From contig NC_065531.1 in the NCBI RefSeq assembly GCF_020184175.1, forward strand, positions 33,935,213-33,999,212: a stretch of 64,000 nt of DNA. Reading direction: 5' to 3'. The notes under the pieces were generated by a model. The model had not been told where the DNA came from. It saw only the letters and a program-made list of their open reading frames with translations, and searched no databases. Position 1 is the stretch's first letter. The number at the start of each line of letters is the position of its first letter. Below are positions 38,770 to 51,560 of this stretch, one piece after another. Both the position numbers and the translations under genes were made by a program. The DNA is from Aphis gossypii (lineage: Eukaryota; Arthropoda; Insecta; Hemiptera; Aphididae).

Positions 38770-38912
38770 CCCATTAAGCTTAGAAACTAAAAATATTAGC
38801 CGCGACGTCTGAAACTATGTGGTTCCTTGTCTTTTAATACTTGGATGGACAAACAATTTTTGAAACAAGTCGGGAAACAGCTGTTGGGTGTGGTCATTTA
38901 AGGATGGATGTG
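38770..38912. promoter_or_regulatory. Candidate enhancer with dense factor motifs
   Basis: Within about 80 bp lie TGTGGTT (38818-38824, Runt type), GACAAACA (38848-38855, forkhead-like), AACAAT (38852-38857, Sox type), CAGCTG (38878-38883, E-box) and GGGTGTGGT (38886-38894, Krüppel-like), the last overlapping a second TGTGGT word. The block is GC-raised in AT-rich surroundings and has no open frame. This is the densest motif cluster I found. The interpretation is inferential. Confidence 0.32.
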
Positions 38913-41189
38913 TTAGAGTAAATTTAAATATAGACTTCTTTTTGATAAATAATAATAATAATATGGATAGATATTTGAACAACAATTCCTACTCGTCCTT
39001 ATAATTCTCGTAGTTTTTCAATTTTTTTTTTATGTGGTATCTTAGTCAAATATCATATATAAAAGTGAGTACATACGATGGTTCTATCAGAAGATATTAA
39101 TACCAGTAAACACAATTTATAATCTATACTTACATATTATATTCGTTGTTTATAAAATGATTAATACATTTTCAACTTAATATAATTGTAAGCTAATAAC
39201 GTATTGTTAACTAAACATAACTAAAGAATTTATTATACAATAATACATATCATTATTTAATTATAAATGTGTTATTTATAAATCAATAATCGCTAAATAA
39301 TAATAATAAAAAATAATTACTACATTCATAATATGCGCCTTAATATCATAACATTTTTATAATTTAAATTTATTTTCAAAATAACAATAAAAAATATTTT
39401 TCTGTGCAAAACTAAATTCAATTTTTCAGTGTCAAATAATAAAAATATCTTGATTTTTTTTATAGTTTGTGGCATATTATAATGCTGTCACGTAATTTAA
39501 TACCATACACATTTGAAAAATCGAAACTATAAGACATAATAATCTCCCTAGAGAATTGAATAGGCTCAAACTACGTCGGTTACATTTTATTAACGATCAA
39601 TAAATTAATAATAAAAATTTCAACATATCATAATTTCTCAATATATTTTTAAAATTTGTCTTATAAATAATACATTATAACATAAAAATTTTGTTTGAAA
39701 AAATTGTTTAATAATTGTAACAGTGATTAAATTCTGAACTGTTTCATTTTATATTATTGCAAACATAAGTTTCCATATGAATCATTCTTAAAAATTTAAA
39801 TATATTATCATAATATTAATTAATATACTTATTTTTTATAGATCTTGAATAATTTAATCGTTAAAAAACCGGCGTTTATCATTTATAAATAAATATTTTC
39901 GTAAAATATTTATGATATTACTATTTAGAATAATAAAATGTGAAATCGATATAACAAATCTAAATTATAGTACCTAACGTATTTATAATACAATAAATTA
40001 TTGGTCGTTTGCTTTGCATAATATTAAGGTTTTATTTAATAAAACAACTATTTTCCAATATCCATAATATAATTAGTACCCTTTTGTAAGACATTGGTAA
40101 AATCTAGAATTTTATTTACTAATAAAAGTTGATGGGGAAAGTTGTGACTACAAAATGTTAATGTTTATTTTATATTTTTAGAAAGTTTAATTTATAGATG
40201 ATGTATTTTATTGGTAGGATTTTTTTTTTTGTCAAATAACTTTTGTAATTATTTTACAAGAGAAACGAAGATTTCATTGTTTCGAATGAAGAGCACTTTT
40301 CCATTAATATATAAATCAAGTGTTCTCTATTTTTTTCCATCATGTCGACCAAGGAGAGTGGCCCGTCCTTTTCTAACCCTTAGGACTAACTTTTGGGTTA
40401 GCCTACAATTATGTTTCAAATCCACATCAACTCTTTTAATTATATTTAAGCACTTAGAAAAGTCATAAAATTATATTTATGACGATTATTAATAACAAAG
40501 AATTAACCTTTATTGTTTACACTCTGCTTAGTTGTGTTATGTACATTTATGTAGTACATTTTTCAATAATTTATATATTATGAAATAAAAGACCACGTTA
40601 AGTCAGTGAGGAACAAAAGAAAATTTAAATGTAAAGTATATGTTTACATTGCATTTGAGTATGGTAGAAAGACGTTTAATAAATATAAATATATATATAA
40701 GATGTAAGACAGTTTTACCCAAGTGCATTATTGTTGAAGTACCTAGTTAAACGCAGGAAAATTTTTACCTCTTTTAACATAATATATTCATTTTATATTT
40801 TTTATAATAATATAAATCGTAATACGAAAAAGTACCTTAAAATTAAATTAATATTCACCATATTGAGTGTGGTTTTTAGCATGCACCAAGTAATATTTCT
40901 AATATTTTTCATGATTATCATTATCTGTGATTAAAATAAAAAACAAAAAATATTATGATTCCAGATACATTGCATATTTCATCAAAGAGAAATTACCTAC
41001 GATACTTGTACTATACATGTTCCAATATAGAATTGAAAAAGGCAATTTTTCGTAAAATTTAAATTATTATTACTGTGAATAGCACGAATTTTTAGTCAAT
41101 AATATACGTGTTGTTAATATTGTAACCTAGTTGTATGTTTCATATTAGTATGAATTGCACGAATACTTTAAAAACCATTGGATATAGCA
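38913..41189. other. AT-rich non-coding DNA
   Basis: No supportable gene. A GC-raised patch at 40,340-40,410 includes inverted words ctaaccc (40373-40379) and gggttag (40395-40401). The 85-codon frame across it begins at TTG and is not called. The patch may be a decayed repeat. Confidence 0.6.
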
Positions 41190-41445
41190 TTGGTTGGTTT
41201 CGTATTCTCTAGAGAATTTAAACCGCGCGAGTTGTACAATACGTGATGTCGTTAGTGTATTGTATACTATATTGTATACTAGAAGTGAAGTTTTATTAAA
41301 CGCGGATTCCTAATCCCTCTCGAAGATCACGATGAATTCTCGATAAATACTGTTTTACGACTATCGTTTGGGAACATATATAGTATAACGAATAGAATCC
41401 AACACGATACGATTAGGATCGGACGAATTCAAATGCATTTAAATT
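41190..41445. promoter_or_regulatory. GC-raised block with palindrome and TAATCC words
   Basis: Contains the perfect palindrome attctctagagaat (41204-41217), the CpG word aaccgcgcgag, and TAATCC (41311-41316), a K50-type homeodomain site. There are several tandem-like tgtatact words near 41,265. No coding frame. Inferred regulatory element. Confidence 0.22.
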
Positions 41446-41493
41446 GAAATAGAAATTAAATTTCACAATATGAATAATAACAGATATTAGTTT

Positions 41494-41523
41494 AAAAAAA
41501 AAAAAATATATATATATATATAT
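41494..41523. repeat. Poly-A followed by (TA)n
   Basis: A run of 13 A (41494-41506) passes directly into about eight TA units. A simple repeat. Confidence 0.9.
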
Positions 41524-42530
41524 GGTTTTATAATAGTTATAAGTAGTACAAACAAGTACGTATGTGTGTGGAAATAATGGACAAAAAAACTACTTATTAA
41601 CAAACAAATAATTGATCATATTTAAACGTAATATACTTATACAAATTAAAACATAATTCAACTCATTCCAACCATCCAACTGCACTACAATATTTTGCTT
41701 TTTTTCTATTAAGTTTAAGCAAACCCAATAATAAATTACCCAAATAAGATAATTATTGTAATATAATTTATAGTAAATAAATAATGAGAACGTTGTTCTC
41801 CAATATAGAAAGTTTTAACTATTTAGAGTCATTGTATATGGAACCTAATGTATTTTGGTCCTATGATTTAGTAAACTTATTATAGAAGAAGTAATATAAA
41901 CGTTTTTCCCTCAAATGGTGGTTTAAAAATAGAGAAAGAAAAATTACAATAATGAAAGTTAAATTTTTATTAAATGATAAATTACTGTAAACGAATATCG
42001 GAACATGACCCTTAGTGGAGACACTATGTCATATAATTTTGAAGAATATTTAATAATTTATCTATATTACTATTATTAATTTATTTGACTATTAGTAATA
42101 CTGTAGGTAAAAAAAAAACTATTTTTTTCCTAATAATATCACTTATAGTACATAGTATATTAATGATACATATTATATCATACAAATATTTGCATTAAAT
42201 TAAATTTATTAACAATATAGTTTGTAGGTATTAAGTATACTATAATGTAATTATTGTTATCAACTTGTAAATAACTATTACGCAATGCATATATTATGAA
42301 AACGGTTTCGTGATATAACTGTTTGAATACCTTAATATAAATCTGAACATTTTGAAAATTATATTTTGTGTATAAGATAATAATTATTATTTAACTGATT
42401 TATTTCTCTAAATGAACATAACATACAAATAATAAAAATAAAAACAAAATATTATTGCATAGCTAGAGTATTCATTGCCTTGCTTCAAATTTAAAATTAA
42501 TGAAAAAAAAAATCCTATTAATTTTCAGTC
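41524..42530. other. AT-rich non-coding DNA
   Basis: Nothing supportable was found. Confidence 0.65.
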
Positions 42531-42539
42531 ATTTTGCTC

Positions 42540-42776
42540 ATTATAGAATCTCCTTTTTCGGAATCGCGGGGCGCGAGATGAACGTTCACGCATTACGCTT
42601 TCATTAACAGGCTGCGCGCGTACGTCATGCGCACGTAATATCGAAATCAAATAAATATCGATTAGGAAAGTATTGGTAGAGGTACACGGAAAATCAGTAA
42701 TGAACGTCGTTTCGTTTGATTACTGCAGCTCGAGTTCTCCACAGCACCACACTCCATCCTCTATGACATCATAATG

Positions 42777-42807
<31 letters not shown>

Positions 42808-42900
42808 TAATAATAATAACGTGCATAATAATATACTTTCACAGTCTTCCAGTTCGGTACACGCGACGGACTACTGTAAAATAAATACAAACCTATAAGA
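42540..42900. promoter_or_regulatory. CpG-rich island, candidate promoter
   Basis: The left part (42,555-42,640) is very rich in CpG (gcggggcgcgag, gctgcgcgcgtacgtcatgc) and contains a CRE-like TACGTCAT next to NRF1-like catgcgcac. After an AAT microsatellite comes ccagttcggtacacgcgacg (about 42,849), where a CAGT initiator-like word is followed by a ggact sequence that is only an approximate downstream element. No ATG frame of note follows. Promoter, enhancer or untranslated exon remain possible. Confidence 0.3.
42771..42819. repeat. (AAT)n microsatellite with GAT interruptions
   Basis: About sixteen trinucleotide units, mainly TAA, with two TGA variants. Confidence 0.9.
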
Positions 42901-44039
42901 TAAGAAAATAATCGTATAAATTACGGTTACGTGATTAAAAACCCAAAAAGTTGTTTTCTTAAAAATTGGCAAGGCGATTTTCATTTAAAATAGTTTTTTT
43001 GTCTGTTTTATTATTTTTCTTATTATACAGGTTAGATACAAGTTTTTCGGAAATTACAAAAAAAAAAAATGATGGGTGCCACAACAAACGAACACGATAT
43101 TATTCTAGTTACTAGTCATATTATAATAATTTATACGTTTATTTACGGTAATAAACCAAGGAATATTGAAATTAACCAGTCAGTGATAATATCGAGGAGT
43201 ATTTTCAAACGTTATGGTGTTATCATCAACTGACTATTATTCGTGTTTAAATAGTGTTGATTCTCACACGGCATCAATTTAATTTAGTTTACGATTATGT
43301 AATAATAATAATTGTTATTATTTCTAATTCCGTTTAGCATACGGAAGAGATAAAACAAGATAATAAATATAATCGCGAATCGTATAATATATTATTTATG
43401 ATTAATAATTGTGTTAGCATTTTTTGTGTGAAACAATTAATCAATTCTATAGAAAAAAAATATTATTTTAACTTTTATTTTTTATTTATTTGTTAAACCA
43501 AACGCGTTATAATGCAAGACATATCCGTTGTGTATATTTGTATGCAAATTTCATCGTCTACTGTGATATATGACAGCGTTGACTACTTGTAAGGTGTACG
43601 CCATCCCTACTTCATCACGATACATGGAGAGTATGTTTCAGTGATATCCCAAGTTCACAAAATGTGTTTCGAACAATCCGAAAGTAATCGTACAGAAAAA
43701 CACACGAAATAATTTGTTTTTCATATATCGTCTGCACAGTGACAAAACTATTTTTTTTTCCAATTTCACCGTTTTTATATACTGGCTATCTACTGATATA
43801 TTATAACAACTATGGTAAAATAAGAACCAAGACATTTTTATGTAGTATTATGACGATTTAATACTATCAAATTAATGTTTATTAATTTAATTTATTAACG
43901 AACTGACCGAATTTCATATTATTTTTATTTTGTTTGTTATAACTTATTTGCAATATACAATTTTCCACTTTCCAACAAAAAACACAAGAAACAGTTTGAA
44001 AAAAGCCTGTTAAAAAGAAATTATTAACCACCAAAATTC
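42901..44039. other. Mixed AT-rich DNA with a CpG-raised patch
   Basis: AT-rich except for 43,500-43,700, where several CpG words and a perfect ATGCAAAT octamer (43542-43549) occur. Octamers are expected several times by chance in this window, so I give the octamer no weight. A minus-strand 65-codon frame (43835-43638) is not recognised. Confidence 0.5.
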
Positions 44040-44260
44040 TTTACCCGACATTTATTTCACGCACGAATTTCTCGGTCAAGAGTGATCTGTTTTATATAAA
44101 ATACACTGCACACATATACGTCGTAGTCTCGTTTATCCGAACCAAGATATATTATCAACCCTTACTTTATCACACACCTCACACCGAACCCTGCTCCATC
44201 TTAACCATCACCCCGCCGACACTTGTTCAGAGTTTTTTTTCTCATTTCTTTTTAAAGGCG
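44040..44260. promoter_or_regulatory. C-rich pyrimidine-biased block
   Basis: The plus strand is strongly C-biased (cacacacctcacaccgaacc and ccatcaccccgccgacac). This is a strand-biased block without a coding frame. It may be an untranslated or regulatory segment. There is nothing more specific. Confidence 0.2.
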
Positions 44261-44366
44261 AAAACCATATCGAAATACAAAACACTGAAAATAATGGATA
44301 AAAAACTTTATGTCTGACATTGATGTATTATAATTTAAATACTTTATAGGAACGTATTATATAATA

Positions 44367-44368
<2 letters not shown>

Positions 44369-44404
<36 letters not shown>
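44369..44404. repeat. (TA)18 microsatellite
   Basis: Eighteen uninterrupted TA units, the longest dinucleotide repeat in the window. Confidence 0.95.
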
Positions 44405-44405
<1 letters not shown>

Positions 44406-45535
44406 CAACACATAACATACAATATTATAATCATACGACTAAAAAGAATGACTATCGAAATTAGTATATTTACATTAAATCAACAATAATATACATTTAA
44501 AAAAATTAAATAATGTAGTTCTTATATGCATTAATTTTAATATTCTCGAACAAATAAGAACTATTATGATTATTTTGAATACACTTAAACTACTAGATGC
44601 AATAATAATTTGTGTATTGTTACTTGGGAAAAAATATAAAAACAATTAATTTGTATACACCATATAATATGTGTTCAATGTTCATATTAATTTGTATTTG
44701 ATTTTAGTTTATATGAGAATTTAATGTATCAAATAATGCATAGTGAACGATCAATAGACAATATTTGAGGAAATTCAAAAGTCACTGGTCATTTTTATTG
44801 TCTAATAACAAATTAAGTACTTGAGACCATAAACCATTTAACAGATTTTTTTATTTATATCATTAGATTAAACATAAATTATAAATGATACTACGTGATA
44901 ATAAAACTAAATTTTTTTTTATATCATATAACATTTTTGTATTCGTAGGTAGATTTTATATACGTATATATTTTAACTTACGAAAAAATGTCAAATAATA
45001 CAAACTTTATAGTTGTAATATAAAAAGAACAGATATACGAATATATCGTAAATATATTGTAAGTAACCAATATTTACTATGATAAATTAATTTTAGATTA
45101 ACAATTAAAAAATATAAGATATTTTACATTTTGTAGTTATAGTAATAGTACATAAGTTTTAGAAAAGAATGCTTTAGAACTGTTTTTTTTTATATGTTAC
45201 AATATTATATTATGAATTACAAATTAATAAATTTACTTGAATATTAGTAAATATTTGTGAAATAGTATTTTTATGCATTTTAAACGGCTTATCATTACCT
45301 AAATTATTATACAACACAAAAAGGTATTTCGGCCACACCAACTAAATGGTTTTGATCGATTTATATTAAAATTACAACAATTTAGCTTTAATTGCGTTTC
45401 AACCGATTTCCATAATTTTTGAAAGATAAGATTATATTAAAATATTTTATTGTTTTAAAAGGACAAATAATCGAACTCTGAATTATTCTTTCTTTTAATT
45501 ATTAATAATCATAATACATCGTTTATAATACGTTT
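44405..45535. other. AT-rich non-coding DNA
   Basis: No supportable feature. Confidence 0.65.
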
Positions 45536-45539
45536 TATA

Positions 45540-45760
45540 TGAATACTGGCGTCGGACGGCTGCGAATGTCGGTCGATCAACGTTCTCCATTAATGTACAA
45601 CAATAATGTCGCATTACTCGATGAAGCAAAATTTCCTAAATGGTCTAACGACGAATCCGGTATCATTAACTAGCAGCCGTTCGGTCGATCGGTCTCTAAA
45701 CGGATTAAGAATACTCGATACTTGCCATAGGCTGTTGTCCTTAAACCGCATGGTATAAAA
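45540..45760. promoter_or_regulatory. GC-raised block with paired inverted and direct repeats
   Basis: An 8-bp inverted pair (acggctgc at 45556-45563; gcagccgt at 45673-45680) is followed on each side by the same 10-bp word tcggtcgatc (45569-45578 and 45681-45690). The combination gives a structured block of about 135 bp, GC- and CpG-raised against the flanks. It could be a regulatory element with duplicated sites or the remains of a small transposon. No coding frame. Confidence 0.35.
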
Positions 45761-47237
45761 TATTATTTATTCAATATGTAAACGGCAAAACGCTGGGTTA
45801 AGCTTTGAATACTAAATTAATTCACAGAGGGTATCTAAAAAGTAATAATCCAAACAACAATACAAAAATAACACCATAATTTTTAATTGTTACAGAACAA
45901 AAAATATTAAAATAAAGAATAATGATTATTGTTTACTTCACACATTTTCAAAATTAACATTTTGTTTGCATACATTTATCGAATACTGGGTTCAAAATAT
46001 CTTCTTTGTGTTTAGATAAATAATGCTTTGTATTTTGATTGAAAGTTATGTCGAATATGTTGAATATGTTGAATATTTTAAGTCCTTTTAGATTTAATTT
46101 CCCTAAGTGTAATATAATATTTTTTTGTTATAAAAAAATGACTATTGTGTAATTTGATAAGCATTTATATTAGATATACGAATTATTTATTTATTTAAAT
46201 TGTATTTTAATAAATTTAAAAAATGAATCCATAATAATGTTATTTTTGTTTTAACATTTACTTTAAATAGAAAAATAAAAATAAAATAATAGTTTTTTTG
46301 ATAGTGTCTGTAGCTTCTACTTTTTTTTTTGTTTGAAGCTTCAAACCATATAACATATTGCGTCTTCAGAATTATTATCCATAATTATAAATTGTTTATT
46401 TTTAGGAAAATTTACCATATTGGTAATAATACTAATAATAATTTTGTTCCACAGTTTAAAATAGTATTAGAAATATTAAAAAGCAAACTCTCGCGAGCTT
46501 CATATCTGAAACTTATAATAATTTTAGTTGGTTTCATATCCTGTAATTATATTTCCTTTATCGTATTATTGTAGTTCCATCTAATTAACGAATTTGATCT
46601 ACCACATTATTTTCGAAAATTATATCCTAATAACTGTATTAAAATATTATAATATACTTTTAGAATTCAATGACATTATTATGTAAGACAATATTTCGTT
46701 ATTATAATAATATGGATGGTGATGCATAAATATACAGTCCCCAGTGACCTACGTGAATGTTTGTACTAATTTTATGTTCAATTAATATTTTATCTTCAGA
46801 GGCAGAAATATAGATTAGAAATACAAAAACAATGTATACCACAAAAAGTTCAATTAATTCCTCTCCGGTCACCCGAAGTTTTCGATTTTATTCGGACATT
46901 CACCAATACATTTCATCAACCAACCTATTCGTAAAATAACATAAAAACGATATATATATATACTCGTATATAGTATTATGACATTATATATTGTATTATT
47001 ATTTATTGTACACAAAAATATAAGTATTTATTGAAATAATTTAAAGTTAATATTCTTAAAGTTATATTTAGATTCTAAGAGGCATAGCGAATAAATACGT
47101 TTTACTATGAGTAATTATTATTTATTTATTTTTTATCAACAGCTTTTGAAGCATTAAATATGATTTAATATTTTAATTTGTTAGTGATTTATAGTACAAA
47201 ATGAAATGGATAAAGTCGATATACTTTATCAAATAAT

Positions 47238-47268
<31 letters not shown>

Positions 47269-48745
47269 TTTGTACTTGTTTTCAAATAATTTAAGAGCAT
47301 TGACAAAATAAAGGATATGTAAATGAATATTGTTATGAAAAAGCACTGAATGCTGTAATTAAAAATGTACGACTGTCAAGTGTTGAAAAAATGTTAACCA
47401 TATAATATAAACATGAGTATTTAATAGATAAAAAATAATAGTCAATATATTTAAAATGTTCTACTTTTCTAATCTATTTTTTCAACTATTCGTCATACTA
47501 ATAAATAAATGCTTTAACTTTTATTAAAAAGTTAATCATAATATGTTTTTAGTATCACACATTTAGAATATCAAAATTATACATATAGTTACAATATTTT
47601 ATAAATTATTCAAGTTCGAATAGTACAACATTTGTTAAAACCACAACAATATGGAAAATATTTTATAGTTACTAATTCATAAAATATTAATTTTTTATAT
47701 ATAAAACTTTAAAAATTAAAACAATATTCCTTATAAATTTTACTATAGAAATATAAAGTATCAACAATGAATTATTATAATTCTTTATATTTATATTTGT
47801 TTTTTAGCTCTTTTTTCAACAAAATTGGATATCTAAATAAAATAAATAATTTTAGTTATTTTGTTTAATTTAAAAAATATTTATTTATAGTACATTATAC
47901 TTTTTATCTCTATGTTTATTATAATTTTCTATTTAAAATTGTATTTAAATTAATTTTTATGAATGACATAAACATTTTCTTATAGTTCAGAAGTACGTCA
48001 GTATTGACTTCGACATATAAAAAATGTATGAAACTACGAGTATATTATAGTTATTTAGTACTATTATATTTAAGATACGCTTTATTGTTGGAAAAAAAAT
48101 TATATAAACGTTATTATGTATTATTATTACGAAAAATAAATTACAAAAAATAATATAGAAACATAAAAAAATATTCCTGTTTTAAATTCATATTACACCA
48201 AATAGTTAACTTACTATACCAAAAATATTTCTTAACCTTGCAGAAATTTCTAATTATAGTAATTATATGTTAACACTATTTGGAATGTGTTTTTTTTAGT
48301 TGAAAGTTTATTTTGATACATAGATTAATAAAATCAGTTATTATTTTATGTAATGTATAATGTTTATTTTCTTCACTACTCGAATAAATTATAATTCATA
48401 ATAAACAGTATTGGTATATGTTATTTCTTATCACTTCGTGTAAATTTTAAAACATTTCAAATGCAATAATTCCCACATTTTCTTGCATTCAAGCTCATTC
48501 GTACTACGTCCATGTTATTATTAAATCCATTGATATATAAAAGTATTATATTAAGCTATCATATTTTATAAAATAATTAGTATTTTATAAGTATTTTAGA
48601 TAAATTTGTCTCATTAAAAATACAAATAAAAATATTTTTTTATTTACTTTTATTTATTTATTAGGTATTATAAGAATATGTATACATCCTCTACTAAAGC
48701 CATTTGTATACAAATATCTACAAAAATTAAGTAAAATAGACGACG
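45761..48745. other. AT-rich non-coding DNA
   Basis: AT-rich filler with a tetranucleotide repeat at 47,237 and a short triple gaatatgtt near 46,055. A mildly GC-raised patch at 46,855-46,915 has two similar cgaagtttt/cgattttattcgg words. No gene is identified. Confidence 0.6.
47237..47270. repeat. (TTTA)8 microsatellite
   Basis: About eight and a half uninterrupted tetranucleotide units. Confidence 0.93.
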
Positions 48746-48750
48746 ATACT

Positions 48751-48865
48751 TATTAGACTCACGGTTAATTGACTCATTCGCCTATTAGACTCAAACTAGC
48801 TGATCCCGATTTGCACGTATACTAACAAAAAAATTCGTCCATTATACTCACTACACTGATTAATG
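48751..48865. repeat. Degenerate tandem repeat on 'attcgcctattagactca'
   Basis: Copies of the word tattagactca start at 48751 and 48783 (32 bp apart). Weaker copies follow at 48817 (gtatactaac) and 48841 (attatactca). Several are preceded by attcg(t)cc. An outlier copy lies at 49236-49253 (attcg then attaatagactca). The period varies from about 23 to 35 bp, so this is a decayed minisatellite or repeat-derived block. Confidence 0.5.
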
Positions 48866-49235
48866 ATGGGGTCATTTAAAAATTAGATAAATAAAAAAAA
48901 AATGTGCACATGTATAGAAAAAATAGTACGTTAATGCGATTTTGTAGTATTGGAACCGAATAAGGTAAAACGCGATTAGCCCTAGATGGATTTCTATCAA
49001 ACATTAATTGTGTTACTTAGGTTATTGCAATAAAAAAATAAATATATTTTTAGATGATATTTTTTTATTTTATAATTAAATATTACATATTTTAATACAT
49101 ATTTCTATGTATACACAATATATTTATTACTTCAACATATATACATATCTTTGTATGTATGTATTTCTATGCTAAAATCACAATAAATAATTTAAATTTT
49201 TCAAAAAAAAAAATTAATGTGTTTTAAGGGTGGTC

Positions 49236-49262
49236 ATTCGATTAATAGACTCAACTGGTCTG
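49236..49262. repeat. Outlying copy of the tattagactca repeat
   Basis: attcgattaatagactcaac, beginning at 49,236, matches the 48,776 copy in order and spacing, about 460 bp further on and in the same orientation. The AT-rich interval between has no further clear copies. The pair may mark the ends of a decayed element or a broken tandem array. Confidence 0.4.
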
Positions 49263-49290
49263 GTCTCTAAGTGAGTTAAATGAACGATGA

Positions 49291-51155
49291 ACACCATATT
49301 ATATTAAGAGTCACCATCAAAATATGATGTTTTATTATATTATTATTTTGTATAGCAATTTGAACTCTGATTAAACTCGAAATATTTAAATAACAACTAT
49401 GAAATTATTACGTACTCATATTGTCTACTAAAAAATATATTGCAATAAAAATGTAACTAGATTTTTACATTTTATTTTTAATAAATTAATTTTATAGGTA
49501 TAATATTCTAAAAACGTAAATTGATTTTGCATCGAACAGTCTGAAGACATTTCAAATCTCAGCAGCATATTTTAAACATACTATTTAAATAGAATTCAAT
49601 TTACTGTAAAACTATTGTTGTAAACTTATAACAGTTAAGAATGCTGCTTGAAGTATCTAAATAGAATATTTATAATATCTACTGCATGAAGTAAATATAT
49701 TATGAGCAGAACATATACAACACATATGGTATATCAAAGCATTGAGTTACATTTTGAATCGTTTTAAAAGTATGAATATTACTTTAAAATAAAATTTAAG
49801 TAAAAATGTTTTTTTTCTGAAAAATTCTTTGTGTTATTCATTTTTTACATCAATGCAAAAGCTTTTGGGGTTTTGTCATCATTTTTTTGAAAATAATAAA
49901 ACGAAAAACGTTAACAATGGAATTGAACTGGACGTGGGTTGTGATATGGGTTTTCCACTCGTATCATAATGGTTGAAAAGTGTGATGGGAATAATGGATA
50001 TAAAATAATGATATACATACATTATCTTATCTAGTACAGTAGAGGTAGAAAAATACCGCTTTTGACAGCACCTGTCCAGTAATATATATATATTCTTCTG
50101 TACGTGGATAAAACAAAGACGCGATGGTGTTTGAGCGCATATTTGTTATTATTTATTCACCCCTCCCCAGCAAAACTCATACTAATGATTTTTAATGAAC
50201 ATAAGCAGTACCTACTTTGGAAGGACTCACTTATTTATTCCCAGATAAAATTTCCCCTCATAATAAGGCCAATGAAATACATTCGGTACACTTATAATAA
50301 TAATATTTTATAAACTAATATTAAACCAAGTACGAGTACATATTAAAATATGATCTTATTAAAACTAAATGATTGCAAAATTAAAAATTATTATCAAAAT
50401 TAAGTTTTATAAATAATTTAAAAATAAATTAAATTAAATTATGGTTCTATTGTGTTATACGATTATGACAAATATCAACAATGATATTACATATTATATA
50501 CTATGTATCTGTATGCAATAACTTTAATTTATCTTGTATGATTAGGCATGATTTACAACTACAATTTATAATTTAATGTTTAATTTACATTCAAATAATC
50601 GTAAATAAAATATTAATTAAAACAAAAACATATTAAACCAAAAATACTTTTTCTAGTTCAAATTGTATTGATAATACTAAACTCGTTTTTAAATAATAAT
50701 ATATCAAAAAACAATCGAATATTATTCACCAAATTTTTAGAAAAGTTCAATAGTTTAACAGAATACATCGAAAAATGTATTAAATTTAATTACATTTTTT
50801 CTTATTGATACAAAATACTTCTTAAAACCATAGATAAACGGATTTTCAAGAAATGTGTTTAAATTGTATTCTACTTATCTGCATAATGAACATTAAATTA
50901 TATATAAATAAATACATACATATATATTATATATATACACTTGTGATTAAACTGACATATAAAAATAAAGCATTTTATTGAATGAAATGTAAGCTTTATA
51001 TTAAGTTTATTTTCATAAGTCGATAATAATTCCCTACACGAATTTTTACACAATATATCGATAAAATTGTATAAAAACGAACACAATAGTTTTTGTTTTA
51101 TTATTCTTCAATAAAAATAAAAATATATAGAAAAATAAGGTTTCACGTCACTTTG
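49291..51155. other. AT-rich non-coding DNA
   Basis: No gene is visible. A slightly less AT-rich patch at 50,040-50,240 carries a 69-codon frame starting at a non-ATG codon, which I do not call. Confidence 0.6.
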
Positions 51156-51159
51156 GAAG

Positions 51160-51560
51160 GGGTAAAAAAATCCTTCAGTAAAAAAAAATCGAATTGGAAT
51201 CTAGACGGGTTACCGTGTTGTGTTGGATCAGCACATGTGTCGACATTTCACAAGAACGGATCCAATTTCCAATTGAACAAAAATACCTTATATATGTATT
51301 TTTTTTTCACTTACAATGAAAAGTGTATATTATAGTCCACTATCTAATCGAGTGAAAATCTTGGATACTGGCTAGTGTCCGATTCCATTTTCTTGTTCAT
51401 TTTATTTTGGACGAAACGGTGACAGATAAGTGTATGCTGTATAAGAATAATAATAAAAAATAAATAAATAAAAATACTCCCTAATGTCATTCTAGCTCGA
51501 TGCTATCAATAACCCCAATGACACTGGGACCGCATAATTTCCGGCATCGTCTTTGTAAAT
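51160..51560. promoter_or_regulatory. Two GC-raised patches
   Basis: Patch 1 (51,190-51,275) is bracketed by complementary words aattggaa (51,193-51,200) and ttccaatt (51,268-51,275), which is possibly a tiny inverted-repeat element. Patch 2 (51,480-51,560) contains caatgacactgggaccgc and ttccgg. Neither has a coding frame. A regulatory role is a guess from composition. Confidence 0.2.

Noticed and set aside
40340..40410. GC-raised patch as part of a gene
   Set aside because: The covering frame starts at TTG, and the short inverted words are too weak to define a gene or a specific element.
43542..43549. Perfect POU octamer ATGCAAAT
   Set aside because: At least four other copies occur (for example at 8514, 14558 and 33470). 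About five or more are expected by chance in this AT-rich window.
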